A stretch of DNA of 63,273 nucleotides from Prosthecobacter debontii (GCA_945873125.1 CAMCBV010000015.1:1-63273), one strand, 5' to 3'. Shown: positions 8,535-16,706, numbered from the stretch's first letter. The notes: generated by a model from the letters alone, not told the origin. Numbers and translations are program-made.

Positions 8535-8645
8535 GCAGGGACGTTTATCCTAAACGTCCATATCTAACGCGTCTACATATGCCTTCGGTTGCTTTCCGTT
8601 ATTTAAATCCGCGAGATGTGGACGCTTGGGACAAGCGTCCCTGCC
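8534..8645. repeat. REPIN-like element: two triloop hairpins in inverted arrangement
   Basis: The 315-bp gap between DUF3820 and argJ holds GGCAGGGACG at its left end and CGTCCCTGCC at its right. Each is part of a perfect hairpin with a 9-bp stem and a 3-nt loop: GGACGTTTA tcc TAAACGTCC at 8539-8559 and GGACGCTTG gga CAAGCGTCC at 8620-8640. The outer inverted arrangement is that of a REPIN or short non-autonomous element. No credible gene was found in 8646-8824, which otherwise shows nothing distinctive. Confidence 0.65.
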
Positions 8646-8824
8646 TCATATGGCGCCATAACATCCCCACCCATTATCTTCTTTATCTCTAGATCACGTC
8701 GAAGTTCGAGTTCGTTTTTGAAAATCCCCATCGACAACATCGCAATCCTCAACGCCACGCGATTTCTAACAGTCATGGGCAGCCATTCTTTCATCGCTGC
8801 AATCCAATCCCTCTCTTCCTTGAA

Positions 8825-8850
8825 GTTTAGAGTTTAAAATTTAAAATTTT
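8825..8850. repeat. AT-rich microrepeat (GTTTAGAGTTTAAAATTTAA type)
   Basis: A GTTTAGAGTTTAAAATTTAA-type stretch sits at the end of argJ, on the far side of its TGA. Near-identical copies are at 11493-11518 and, inverted, at 11399-11427 and 18487-18516, with a shorter one at 63111-63122. Confidence 0.6.
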
Positions 8851-10103
8851 CAAACCAACCCATCCTTCCGCGCCTGCTTCCAATATGCGTATTCGGAGCG
8901 ATTGAAATCGACATACTCCGGCGAGAGATCGCTGGAATACATCGTGTAGGTTGCCTGTCCTTGGTTGAGATCGATATCGATTTCAAACTCAGGTTGGGAA
9001 ACCGCCTCGCGAAGATCATCCATGGGGGTTTCTGCCTGAAGCCCACCGAGGCAGGCCGCCTTACCGCCGATGTAAATATCGATCAACTCTTCACGAATTC
9101 GCGCCCTTGAGTAGCCCACCGCATGGATGATGCGGCCCCAGTTCGGATCGCCACCATTCCATGACGCTTTCACCAAGGCGCTTTTACAGACCGCTTCCGC
9201 GACTTTTTTTGCATCAATATGGGTGCGTGCACCTTTGACATTCACCGTCACGAATTTCGTCACGCGCTCGCCGTCACGCACGACCGCCTTCGCAAGCTCG
9301 AGCATGACCCATCGGAGCGCGTTACGAAATTGATGGCAGGCACTGCCGCCTCTTCTAGCTACAGGCATGCCGGACGCGCCGTTGGCCAAAACGATCACAG
9401 AATCATTGGTGCTCATGTCGCCATCGATTGTGATGCGGTTGAAGCTCTCCTCCACAGATTCCTGGACGGCGCCTTGCAGACAGTCTTGGGACAAATTCGC
9501 ATCCGTCGTGATAAAGCAAAGCATCGTCGCCATGCTCGGGGAAATCATTCCCGCCCCTTTGACACAACCACCAATCCTTACCCGGTGATCACCCATATCA
9601 AATGAGATTGCGATTTCCTTTTCGTGAGTATCACTGGTGATGATCGCCCTTGCCACATGATTGCCCTGCTTTACCGCAAGTCTGCCAACCAAATCCTCAA
9701 TCTTCGGTGTCAAACGCATCATCGGCATCGGCAAGCCAATCACACCCGTCGAGCAAACCCCGATCTGAGATTTTTTCAGGCCCAACTCACCTGCCACGCT
9801 TTCACACATCGCCGTTGCATCGTGAAGGCCCTGCATGCCTGTACACGCATTCGCATTTCCCGAGTTCACCACCACCGCTCGCAATGATCCTTTTCTCAAA
9901 TGGCTCTGTGTCACTTTGACCGGAGCAGCTTTGACTTTGTTGGTCGTGAATGTTCCAGCAGAACGACAAGGCTTCTCCGAATAGATCAAGGCGAGATCCA
10001 AGCGATCACTGTCGGGATTTTTAATCCCACAGCTCACCGCACTTGTTAGAAAACCCTTGGCGGCACTAACGCCACCCTTGATTCGTGTAATTGGAAAATC
10101 CAT
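8850..10103 (-). CDS. argJ: Bifunctional ornithine acetyltransferase / N-acetylglutamate synthase ArgJ
   Basis: ArgJ transfers acetyl from N-acetylornithine to glutamate, recycling acetyl groups in arginine synthesis; the bifunctional form can also use acetyl-CoA. From the ATG at 10103 it has 417 residues, close to the family length (an upstream in-frame start at 10157 would add 18 atypical residues). Hallmarks are the N-terminal GGVSAAKGF, SGNANACTG, and the self-cleavage region KGAGMISPSMATML, in which cleavage precedes the Thr that becomes the nucleophile of the beta chain. Also present are ITIDGDMSTNDSVIVLANG and DPNWGRIIHAVGYS. It lies downstream of the rlmI-like gene on the same strand; no other arg genes are nearby. 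Confidence 0.95.
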   Translation of the reverse strand: MDFPITRIKGGVSAAKGFLTSAVSCGIKNPDSDRLDLALIYSEKPCRSAGTFTTNKVKAAPVKVTQSHLRKGSLRAVVVNSGNANACTGMQGLHDATAMCESVAGELGLKKSQIGVCSTGVIGLPMPMMRLTPKIEDLVGRLAVKQGNHVARAIITSDTHEKEIAISFDMGDHRVRIGGCVKGAGMISPSMATMLCFITTDANLSQDCLQGAVQESVEESFNRITIDGDMSTNDSVIVLANGASGMPVARRGGSACHQFRNALRWVMLELAKAVVRDGERVTKFVTVNVKGARTHIDAKKVAEAVCKSALVKASWNGGDPNWGRIIHAVGYSRARIREELIDIYIGGKAACLGGLQAETPMDDLREAVSQPEFEIDIDLNQGQATYTMYSSDLSPEYVDFNRSEYAYWKQARKDGLV

Positions 10104-10168
10104 CGTGAAAAAACTCGACCGCCACGCTAGCGACTTAAAATCCCACTCCGCAAGCAAACTTTAGCCCC

Positions 10169-10191
10169 GGACCGCGTGAGTCCACTCGCGC
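10169..10191. repeat. Copy of the GGACCG/GAGTCCACTCGCGC dispersed repeat
   Basis: A 23-bp stretch nearly identical to the left arm of the inverted repeat at 1496-1518 lies between the rlmI-like stop and the argJ start. Only one arm is present, so it does not form the long hairpin. It is followed by a pyrimidine-rich TTCACTCTTCATC-type run (10199-10231) resembling the one before the gene at 19627. Confidence 0.6.
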
Positions 10192-10229
10192 TCTTTTGTT
10201 TCACTCTTCATCATTCACCATTCACCCTT

Positions 10230-11381
10230 CTAGAGCACCCTTCCCCAAATCGCCTTCAAATACCGCGATTCCGGATAATTCGAGAGTGTCGGGTGATCGC
10301 CGCCTGCTCCGGTCCGGTCGAATACCTGAAGGCGCTTGTCCTGCCGGTGAATGACACCCGTTACGATATTTTCAAACGCCTCAACCCCGAGCTGACCCGA
10401 ACACGAACACGTCACCATGACCCCGTCTTTCTCGACCAACTGAGAGGCGAGCTTGTTCAGATCATGATACTTCGCGTAGCCGATCTCATCCTCTTTTCCG
10501 AACATGAACTTGGGAGGATCCACCATTACCACATCCCACTTCCGGCCATTTTCCAGCATCGTTCTTACCCATGTGAACGCATCCGCATGCGTGAGCTTGA
10601 CCTTCGCGCTGTTCAAATTCGCATTGCGCTTCGCCATCGCGATCGCCGCTTCATCGAGGTCCACCGCAGTCACTTCACTCGCACCACCCAACGCTGCCGA
10701 CACGGAAAATCCTCCCGAGTAACAACATAGATCTAACACGGTTTTCCCCTCCACGATCCCACGAAATTTTTTCCGGTTGTCTCTTTGATCACAGAAAAAT
10801 CCTGTTTTGTGGCCCTGCGAAAAATCGATCTCATACCTCACATCGTTTTCGACAACTTTGACCAATCGCACTGCATCACTCTGCACCCCACCCGATCTGG
10901 GAATGCCCTCAATCTTCGCCAAATCACTGTCGATCTGCACAACCACCCGCTTGGTTCCAAATGCTTGATGCATCAGCGGCAGCCATTTTTCCAAACGCAT
11001 CCACGCCGCGAACGCCGTGATTTCCACCGAAAGCACATCGCCGAATTTATCCGCGACCATCCCCGGCAAGAAATCCGCATCACCATGCACACACCGGTAA
11101 CAATCCGTCTCGGCATCCAGTTTCAAAACCTCACGCCGCAGTGTTCCCGCACGAGTAATGGCGTTTTCAAAAAACGTTTCATCCAAATCCTCCATCGAGT
11201 GACTCACGATCCGCAGCGGCATCCGCGCCTTTGGATTCCACAAGCCCCAGCCGAACCGTGTCCCCTGTTTGCCAAAAACCTCCACCAAATCTCCGGCCTT
11301 TGCATCCCGGGAAACCTCACCCACCATCTTCGGCCAGATCGAAGGATGAAACGTCTGATATTTTAAATGAACCTTAGCCAC
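10230..11381 (-). CDS. rlmI: Class I rRNA methyltransferase, RlmI-like (23S m5C)
   Basis: A 383-residue SAM-dependent methyltransferase of the RlmI/RlmK type. The N-terminal PUA domain (~1-75, AKAGDLVEVFGKQGTRFGWG) is followed by the EEHD-like linker (RCVHGDADFLPGMVADKFGD). The Rossmann domain has motif I VLDLCCYSGGFSVSAALGG, motif II VTAVDLDEAAIAMAKRN, motif IV VVMVDPPKF and the catalytic Cys block GVMVTCSCSGQL. In E. coli, RlmI makes m5C1962 of 23S rRNA; the same target is inferred. It diverges from another m5C methyltransferase gene at 11519, an apt pairing of rRNA modification genes, and precedes argJ on the same strand. Confidence 0.88.
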   Translation of the reverse strand: MAKVHLKYQTFHPSIWPKMVGEVSRDAKAGDLVEVFGKQGTRFGWGLWNPKARMPLRIVSHSMEDLDETFFENAITRAGTLRREVLKLDAETDCYRCVHGDADFLPGMVADKFGDVLSVEITAFAAWMRLEKWLPLMHQAFGTKRVVVQIDSDLAKIEGIPRSGGVQSDAVRLVKVVENDVRYEIDFSQGHKTGFFCDQRDNRKKFRGIVEGKTVLDLCCYSGGFSVSAALGGASEVTAVDLDEAAIAMAKRNANLNSAKVKLTHADAFTWVRTMLENGRKWDVVMVDPPKFMFGKEDEIGYAKYHDLNKLASQLVEKDGVMVTCSCSGQLGVEAFENIVTGVIHRQDKRLQVFDRTGAGGDHPTLSNYPESRYLKAIWGRVL

Positions 11382-11398
11382 GCCGCATCCTCAGCAGA

Positions 11399-11518
11399 AA
11401 ACTCTAAACCTTAAACTTTAAATCTCAAAAATATCTCTTTCTTAACACCGCTTCCCTCTCTCAACTCTCCCAAAACAACTCCTCCCCTTGAGGTTTAGAG
11501 TTTAAAATTTAAAATTTC
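11399..11518. repeat. Pair of inverted AT-rich microrepeats in divergent gap
   Basis: The gap between the two divergent methyltransferase genes carries the microrepeat in two orientations: ACTCTAAACCTTAAACTTTA at 11400-11419 and GTTTAGAGTTTAAAATTTAA at 11493-11512. The second ends directly on the ATG at 11519, so it forms the immediate 5' leader of that gene. Promoters for both genes must lie within this 137 bp. Confidence 0.6.
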
Positions 11519-12703
11519 ATGAAACTTCACCGCCACCTCTGCGCCTCCACTCTCGAAATCGCCAAATCCGTCTTGGTTCACCATCGCGTCCTCGATCACG
11601 AACTTGCCGCCGCGTTCGATCAAAACCCGAAATGGGGCAAGCGCGATCGCTCTTTTGTCGCCGAATCTTTATTTGAAACCACCCGCTGGCGCCGCGCACT
11701 TGCGTTTCTCGTCGATTCCGAGGAAACCAACTCCCTCCTCACCGCCCAATGGCTCCTGATGGGTTACGAACTTCCCGAGTGGCACACCTACAACGGCCGC
11801 CCCGCCGATGAGATTCTCGCCCACCAACCCCTCCTCACCGATCAACCCCGCGCCGTCCGCCAATCCATCCCCGATTGGCTCGACCAAGTCGGACAAGCCG
11901 AACTCGGCGATCTCTGGGAACCGCAGCTCATCGCCCTCAATCAAAAGCCCTCGGTATTTCTCCGCGTTAACACCCTTATCACCACCCGCGAAAAAGCCCA
12001 GACATGGCTCGCGGAAAACAACGTCGAAACCACCACCCTCCCCAATCACCCCGACGCCCTCGCCCTGCCTCCCGGGAAAATGTTACCCAAATCTCTGCGC
12101 CTCGACGGTCGGATCGAAATCCAGGATCCGTCCTCCCAATTCATCTCGCCGCTTTTAGACCCCAAACCCGGTCAACGCATCATCGATGCCTGCTCTGGCG
12201 CCGGCGGCAAAGCACTTCACCTCTGCGCACTCTCCAACAACGAAGCCAGAATCTTCGCCATGGATGTCGATCCTAAAAAACTCGCTTCTCTACAAACCCG
12301 TGCAAAGCACGCCCGAGCTTCCGAGATCTCTCCCAAAGTCATCAACGAAACCACACCCACCGATTTCGAAAACATCGCGGATTCGCTATTGATCGATTCC
12401 CCTTGCTCCGGCCTCGGCACGTTAAAACGCCAGCCCGATCTCAAATGGCGACTCAAACCCGCCGCCCTCGATCGCGTCCGCTCTATTCAAGCCGAACTCC
12501 TCGCCACCTACCCACGCATGCTCAAACCCGGCGGAAAACTTCTCTACGCAACCTGCTCCATCCTTCCCTCGGAAAACCAAGACCAAGTCGCCAAGTTCCT
12601 AAAAAACCGCCCCGACCAATACCGCCTCATCTCTCAACACAACCTCCTCCCCTCCGAAACCGGCTTCGACGGCTTTCATGCTTCCTTGTTAGAAAAACTG
12701 TGA
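11519..12703 (+). CDS. rsmB: RsmB-type 16S rRNA m5C methyltransferase
   Basis: 394 residues. The N-terminal ~130 residues form an NusB-like helical domain (RDRSFVAESLFETTRWRRAL). The catalytic domain carries motif I IDACSGAGGKALHLCAL, motif II IFAMDVDPKKLASLQTRAK, the PC motif LLIDSPCSGLGTLKRQPDLKW and the TC motif LLYATCSILPSENQDQV. These two cysteines are the general and nucleophilic residues of m5C RNA methyltransferases. Overall layout matches RsmB (Sun), which modifies C967 of 16S rRNA; the exact target is inferred. The start is supported by the conserved N-terminal helix; an AT-rich microrepeat abuts the ATG. Confidence 0.88.
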   Translation: MKLHRHLCASTLEIAKSVLVHHRVLDHELAAAFDQNPKWGKRDRSFVAESLFETTRWRRALAFLVDSEETNSLLTAQWLLMGYELPEWHTYNGRPADEILAHQPLLTDQPRAVRQSIPDWLDQVGQAELGDLWEPQLIALNQKPSVFLRVNTLITTREKAQTWLAENNVETTTLPNHPDALALPPGKMLPKSLRLDGRIEIQDPSSQFISPLLDPKPGQRIIDACSGAGGKALHLCALSNNEARIFAMDVDPKKLASLQTRAKHARASEISPKVINETTPTDFENIADSLLIDSPCSGLGTLKRQPDLKWRLKPAALDRVRSIQAELLATYPRMLKPGGKLLYATCSILPSENQDQVAKFLKNRPDQYRLISQHNLLPSETGFDGFHASLLEKL

Positions 12704-12708
12704 CGTGG

Positions 12709-12753
12709 CTGGGACTTGCAGTCCCAGTATGTGGCTGGAACATTTTGTTCCAG
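12709..12753. repeat. Two tandem triloop hairpins
   Basis: CTGGGACT tgc AGTCCCAG (12709-12727) and CTGGAACA ttt TGTTCCAG (12735-12753) each form a perfect 8-bp stem with a 3-nt loop, and both are preceded by GTGG. Geometry and GGGAC/GGAAC cores match the hairpins at 8539-8640, suggesting one REP-like family. They follow the rsmB-type stop and could act as its 3' end. Confidence 0.65.
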
Positions 12754-12836
12754 TGGTCTAGGGGATTTGCAGTCGCCTCATCCCTATCCAAAAAAATTCA
12801 GCCCCTCCATCAAAAGGATATACACTAAAGCTCATT

Positions 12837-12883
12837 TAACACAAATTACTTGCATTAGTATTTAACGCAAGTAATTTGCATTA
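12837..12883. promoter_or_regulatory. Two Zur-like 21-bp dyad operators
   Basis: Site A (12837-12857) and site B (12863-12883) both fit TAAYRCAA-n5-TTGCATTA. Site B is a near-perfect dyad (TAACGCAA, then GTAAT, then TTGCATTA). Read on opposite strands, A and B agree at about 18 of 21 positions; their centres are 26 bp apart. Site B ends 1 nt before the ATG at 12885. Two sites of the same type precede the last gene of the cluster (15794-15843). The downstream genes point to a Fur-family zinc regulator (Zur), which is inference. Confidence 0.7.
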
Positions 12884-12884
12884 A

Positions 12885-13490
12885 ATGAATAGCACCGCGA
12901 CTCAAACGAAGAATCCAAATTCCGCAACGGCCAACATTCGCGATCTCAATGCTGCATTTAATCAGCAAATGTTCTTCTGGGGCATGGACGCTGCCATTTC
13001 ATCGGGAAACCTATTCCAGAAAAGTGGATTCACCAAAAAACCCTCTCCTGGACTCAAAGGCACCAGTTGCTACTCCTATCCGTGGCAGAACGGCGAAATT
13101 TTTCTCCACGGCGCCTGCGTCGGGTATATTCCAAAAAACCGCGATCCCGGTTTCATTTATATCCGACCAGCCAACAAATGCTTTCTATGGCATGATACAC
13201 AACCGCCAATCCCAGGCGAATGGGATAAAGAAAAGTTATCTAATGCCAAGCTAGTAGAGGATTTCTCTTTCATGAGTCCATTTCTTGATTGGTGGCTTCA
13301 TCACGAGGCCTGCGTCGCCGCAGAAATGGGAAGCGCCTATCGCGCCAACTGCTACCGAAACTACAAATCCCTCTCCAAGTCAAAACCTTGGCTCCCTCCC
13401 ACCGATGCAATCGCTTGGCTATCCATGCTCATTGAAAACTCCTGCAACACCCCACGTCCAAAACACTTCTTACGTCCCCCTTCCCGCTGA
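12885..13490 (+). CDS. Unrecognised Cys/His protein, first gene of the metal-starvation operon
   Basis: 201 residues; I do not recognise the family. There is no signal peptide or membrane helix. Residues ~20-110 look like the conserved core: DLNAAFNQQMFFWGMD, a GLKGTSCYSYPW segment, then LHGACVGY and IRPANKCFLWHD. Cys62, His75, Cys78, Cys99 and His103 are spaced so that they could form a metal site, though this cannot be proven from sequence. Pro-rich and Trp-rich text follows (PPIPGEW, FLDWWLHHEACV). The first ATG (12885) touches operator site B, so either the transcript is nearly leaderless or translation starts later, for example at Met29. It is followed after 6 bp by the MerC-type gene and probably heads a four-gene operon. 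Confidence 0.72.
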   Translation: MNSTATQTKNPNSATANIRDLNAAFNQQMFFWGMDAAISSGNLFQKSGFTKKPSPGLKGTSCYSYPWQNGEIFLHGACVGYIPKNRDPGFIYIRPANKCFLWHDTQPPIPGEWDKEKLSNAKLVEDFSFMSPFLDWWLHHEACVAAEMGSAYRANCYRNYKSLSKSKPWLPPTDAIAWLSMLIENSCNTPRPKHFLRPPSR

Positions 13491-13496
13491 TTCAAG

Positions 13497-14078
13497 ATGA
13501 CCAACACTTGCCTCACTATCAAAAATAACGATTCCCAGAAAATCGATCCCGACCTTATCGGCGTGATCGCTTCCGTGCTGTGTGCCGTTCACTGTCTGCT
13601 CACACCTTTACTCATCGTATTAACTCCCTCATTCAGTCGCATGTGGGCTCATCCCGCTTCTCACTGGATCGTTGCACTCATCGTCATTCCCATAGCTGCA
13701 TACATGCTTTTCAAAGGCTATCGAATCCATCAGCGGAAATGGATCCTCGCATGCGGCGTGTCAGGCATCATGCTCATCCTGATCGGAGCCGTCATCCCCT
13801 ACAGCAATCTAACGAATCAAGGCATACAAATCGAACACTACACATCTTGGGAAACTCTATGGTCCGGCTCAGGAAATACTGCGACATTCTCACAAAACAA
13901 CGAATGCGCCGATAGCTGCTGCCCATCTTTGGTTGCAGGCACAGACTCCAACAAAATCGGATTGCATATCCCGCTCGCAAGCATCGTCACCACCCTTGGG
14001 GGCATCGCTCTCATAGCTACCCACCTCGGAAATATTTGCTATTTCCGCCGCTGCAAAACCTGCGAACCAAAAGCTTAA
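13497..14078 (+). CDS. MerC domain-containing membrane protein
   Basis: 193 residues with about four predicted transmembrane helices (roughly 20-45, 54-74, 82-101 and 158-180). The N-terminal helix holds the MerC signature GVIASVLCAVHCLLTPLL, whose Cys pair (CAVHC) binds Hg(II) in the mercury transporter. There is no mer operon here. Instead the gene stands between a Cys/His protein and a COG0523 GTPase, a context known for zinc-responsive MerC-like proteins. A cysteine cluster, ECADSCCPSL, lies in the extramembrane loop around residue 140, and the tail ends RRCKTC. Likely a metal-binding inner-membrane protein in zinc supply; direction of transport is unknown. It begins 6 bp after the previous stop and ends directly at the next ATG. 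Confidence 0.82.
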   Translation: MTNTCLTIKNNDSQKIDPDLIGVIASVLCAVHCLLTPLLIVLTPSFSRMWAHPASHWIVALIVIPIAAYMLFKGYRIHQRKWILACGVSGIMLILIGAVIPYSNLTNQGIQIEHYTSWETLWSGSGNTATFSQNNECADSCCPSLVAGTDSNKIGLHIPLASIVTTLGGIALIATHLGNICYFRRCKTCEPKA

Positions 14079-14681
14079 ATGACCCACCCCATTTTACCTC
14101 CTAACATTCCTGCTTTCTTTGATAAAGATTCTCTTGAACCGATCATTTCGGAGAAAGAGCAGGAATTCGAAGATCGCAAAGGTGAAGCGAAACGTATCGT
14201 CAAACGCCTCGCAGCCATCGTTGAGGAACACCGCCTTTCAGCCATCCCCCTCGGCATCGAATTCAACGGCGAAGACCTCCGCTCTGTCATTTCCGCTCTG
14301 CGAGATCACGCAAAAGGCGGCACAGGCATACCTATGCCCAACACTCGTGACGAAATTCACGCCCATGTCCTGACCCGCCTCTTTGAAGAACTCGTCGAAG
14401 AACCAAGCAACATCCTTTTCACCACCATCACCGGCCCGGAAACAACCCGTTACGATGCCATGAATCCCTCATTCTGGAACGAATGCCTCAACCTCATGGA
14501 GAAAACCTATTGTCCTTCAACCCATCCAAAAATTCAGCATCTTCTAAACGATCCAAAACCATGCACTCCACCCGCAAACTACCCGTCACCGTCCTCTCCG
14601 GTTTCCTCGGCTCAGGCAAAACCACCCTCCTCAATCACATTCTCCGCAATCGTGAAGGCAAACGCGTTGCCGTCATTGTAA
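14079..14681 (+). CDS. Unrecognised soluble protein overlapping the COG0523 gene
   Basis: 200 residues, family not recognised. It starts immediately after the MerC-type stop, so translation is probably coupled. The first ~160 residues look like a real folded protein, charged and helical ([28 protein letters not shown], then [24 protein letters not shown] and [18 protein letters not shown]). The last ~40 residues ([21 protein letters not shown]) are low-complexity because this frame runs 121 nt into the start of the GTPase gene. Either an ancestral stop near 14560 was lost, or the long overlap is genuine. Its place in the putative Zur-controlled operon suggests a role in metal starvation, perhaps as a partner of the GTPase. 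Confidence 0.65.
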   Translation: MTHPILPPNIPAFFDKDSLEPIISEKEQEFEDRKGEAKRIVKRLAAIVEEHRLSAIPLGIEFNGEDLRSVISALRDHAKGGTGIPMPNTRDEIHAHVLTRLFEELVEEPSNILFTTITGPETTRYDAMNPSFWNECLNLMEKTYCPSTHPKIQHLLNDPKPCTPPANYPSPSSPVSSAQAKPPSSITFSAIVKANALPSL

Positions 14682-15763
14682 ACGATATGTCGGAAGTCAA
14701 CATTGATGCCGATCTTGTTAGAAATGGCGACGCCGCACTTTCCCACACCGAGGAAAAAATGGTTGAAATGACCAACGGCTGCATCTGTTGCACCTTGCGT
14801 GAAGATCTGTTAGAAGAAGTCGGCAAGCTCGCCCGCGAAGGCCGCTTCGATCACCTCCTCATCGAGTCCACCGGAGTTTCCGAACCCATGCCAGTAGCGG
14901 AAACTTTCACCTTCCAGGACGAGTCCGGAAAATCGCTAGGCGACATCGCAGAGATCGACACCATGGTCACCGTGGTCGACGCCCTGAATTTCCTTAGCGA
15001 TTTCAGTGCCATCGATAAACTCAAGGATCGTGGTGAATCCATGGGCGAACAGGACGAACGCACCATCGTCGATCTGCTCAGCGATCAAATCGATTTCGCA
15101 AATGTCATCCTCCTGAACAAAACCGATCTCGTCAGTGAAGAGCAACTTCACACCATCCACGGCATGATCCGTGCCCTCAATCCCCAAGCGAAAATCTACG
15201 ATACGCTCCATTCGCAAGTGCCACTAAGCGCTGTCATGGACACCGGCCTCTACGATCAAAAACTCGCTGAACAACACGAGGGTTGGCTTGACTCTCTCGT
15301 TGAACACACCCCGGAAACCGAAGAATACGGGATTTCCAACTTTGTCTACCATAGCCGCATTCCCTTTCACCCCCAGCGTATCTTCGATGTGTTTAATCAA
15401 GAATGGCCGGGAGTCATTCGCTCCAAGGGAATCTTCTGGCTAGCAACACGCCTCAAATACGCCGGCTTCTGGTCTCAAGCCGGCGCCATCGGCAAACACC
15501 AATGCGCCGGCCATTTCTGGGCCGCCGTCCCAAAAACACAATGGCCGGATGATGCCCGAAGCATCGATGCCGTTTGGCAAGAACCCAACGGAGATTGCCG
15601 TCAGGAAATTGTCCTCATCGGCACCAACATGGATCGCAATCATCTAACCCAGATGTTCGACGCTGCCCTGCTCACCCCCGAGGAATACAACTCTTCACCC
15701 ACCGATTGGGAAAGGAAATTCCCAGACCCTTTCCCAAAATGGGAGATGGGGCTCATGGCTTAA
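14561..15763 (+). CDS. COG0523 (CobW/ZigA-type) GTPase, putative zinc metallochaperone
   Basis: 400 residues from the ATG at 14561, just before the conserved [21 protein letters not shown] (Walker [10 protein letters not shown]); the frame is open further upstream to 14483. The CxCC metal motif is intact ([15 protein letters not shown]), with Walker B-type [10 protein letters not shown] and the guanine site LLNKTDLV. The C-terminal CobW domain runs from about residue 255 ([18 protein letters not shown], then [13 protein letters not shown]). The length and the CxCC motif fit the zinc-linked COG0523 subgroup (ZigA, YciC, ZNG1 type), which loads zinc into client enzymes in zinc limitation. Neighbouring genes and dyad operators support zinc rather than cobalt or nitrile hydratase functions. 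It is the last gene of the first transcription unit. Confidence 0.9.
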   Translation: MHSTRKLPVTVLSGFLGSGKTTLLNHILRNREGKRVAVIVNDMSEVNIDADLVRNGDAALSHTEEKMVEMTNGCICCTLREDLLEEVGKLAREGRFDHLLIESTGVSEPMPVAETFTFQDESGKSLGDIAEIDTMVTVVDALNFLSDFSAIDKLKDRGESMGEQDERTIVDLLSDQIDFANVILLNKTDLVSEEQLHTIHGMIRALNPQAKIYDTLHSQVPLSAVMDTGLYDQKLAEQHEGWLDSLVEHTPETEEYGISNFVYHSRIPFHPQRIFDVFNQEWPGVIRSKGIFWLATRLKYAGFWSQAGAIGKHQCAGHFWAAVPKTQWPDDARSIDAVWQEPNGDCRQEIVLIGTNMDRNHLTQMFDAALLTPEEYNSSPTDWERKFPDPFPKWEMGLMA

Positions 15764-15793
15764 ATTCAACTCCCTCTCTCACAACAAATTCGC

Positions 15794-15843
15794 TAACGCA
15801 TATTTTTCGCATTTTTATCTTGAAACGCGATTTTGTTGCGTTA
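15794..15843. promoter_or_regulatory. Second pair of Zur-like 21-bp dyads
   Basis: Site C (15794-15814: TAACGCA, then TATTTTT, then CGCATTT) and site D (15823-15843: AAACGCG, then ATTTTGT, then TGCGTTA) each agree with site B at about 14-15 of 21 positions. Their centres are 29 bp apart, against 26 bp for sites A and B. They sit 14 bp upstream of the ATG at 15857, giving the outer-membrane gene its own regulated promoter. Confidence 0.62.
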
Positions 15844-15856
15844 GAAAGCCCCAGTT

Positions 15857-16675
15857 ATGAAAAATATCACCTCATCCCTCATCGTATCCGCAGCCCTCTC
15901 ATCGGGTGCCTTCGCCACTGAATTCCTGGCTCCCTTTACTCACATTCACGCCAGCAAGAACGGCACACCCTATGTCCATTCCTTCGGCATCGAGCCAGCT
16001 TTCTCAGGTCGTGATCTGTTCATCGATCACACCTTCATCGATGGTGATGGCTTCACCGAGCACGAGACCGAAATCGAACTCGAATGGGCCTTCACCAAGC
16101 GCCTCGGCATGATCGTCGAAGTTCCATACGCTTGGGAAGACGAAGAGGGCGTTTCGACCAAATCAGGCTTCGGAGACCTCACCATCGTCCCACGTGCCCT
16201 CCTGATCGAGAGCGATCGCTTTCTACTCACCGCTCAAGCCGAAATCGCCCTCCCCACAGGCAGTAGAAATTTTGGTGGCGATACCGCCATCGCACCTGGC
16301 ATCGCCATGTGGAATGATCTCGGAAACCATTTCACTCTGAACTCCATCGTCGCCGTCGAACATGGTTTCGATGCTAACGAAACCGAACTCGTCTACGGTC
16401 TCGGGCTGGTGAAATCCCTCGGTGAAAACCACGCAGGTCACGACCATTCAGGCGGCAAATGCAATACAGCTGGCATGCTTCACCTTCACCTTGAAGTCAC
16501 TGGACACACCCCAATCAACGGTGCAGACGATGGCGATATCAATCTCGAAGGACTCGTCGGCGTCACCTACGGTCTTGCCCAAAACTGCGATATCCGCGCG
16601 GGTTACTTCTTCCCCATCACCCATCCCAATGACTTCGGTTACGGCCTCACGACCGGTCTGATCTACCACTTCTAA
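15857..16675 (+). CDS. Putative outer-membrane beta-barrel protein with His-rich loop
   Basis: 272 residues. A signal peptide (~1-20, ending SGAFA) is followed by alternating amphipathic strands typical of a beta-barrel (HETEIELEWAFTKRLGMIVEVPYAW, GFGDLTIVPRALL, FLLTAQAEIALPTG), ending with an aromatic residue (LIYHF) as outer-membrane proteins do. A metal-binding-type loop, HAGHDHSGGKC, lies near residue 195 and is followed by a His-containing strand (MLHLHLEVTGH). It resembles transporter- or outer-membrane-like proteins of unknown specificity. Given the dyad operators upstream, it may be a zinc-permeable or zinc-capturing surface protein (inference). A strong terminator follows at 16707. 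Confidence 0.75.
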   Translation: MKNITSSLIVSAALSSGAFATEFLAPFTHIHASKNGTPYVHSFGIEPAFSGRDLFIDHTFIDGDGFTEHETEIELEWAFTKRLGMIVEVPYAWEDEEGVSTKSGFGDLTIVPRALLIESDRFLLTAQAEIALPTGSRNFGGDTAIAPGIAMWNDLGNHFTLNSIVAVEHGFDANETELVYGLGLVKSLGENHAGHDHSGGKCNTAGMLHLHLEVTGHTPINGADDGDINLEGLVGVTYGLAQNCDIRAGYFFPITHPNDFGYGLTTGLIYHF

Positions 16676-16706
16676 TTCCCCCATCCGGTTTAATAGTAGT
16701 ATAGCA

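Noticed and set aside
8603..8794. 63-residue minus-strand ORF between DUF3820 and argJ
   Set aside because: Its C-terminal part is just a translation of the REPIN-like hairpin, and no family is apparent.
13497..14078. Mercury resistance locus suggested by the MerC-like protein
   Set aside because: No merR, merA, merT or merP nearby; the COG0523 GTPase and dyad operators point to zinc instead.
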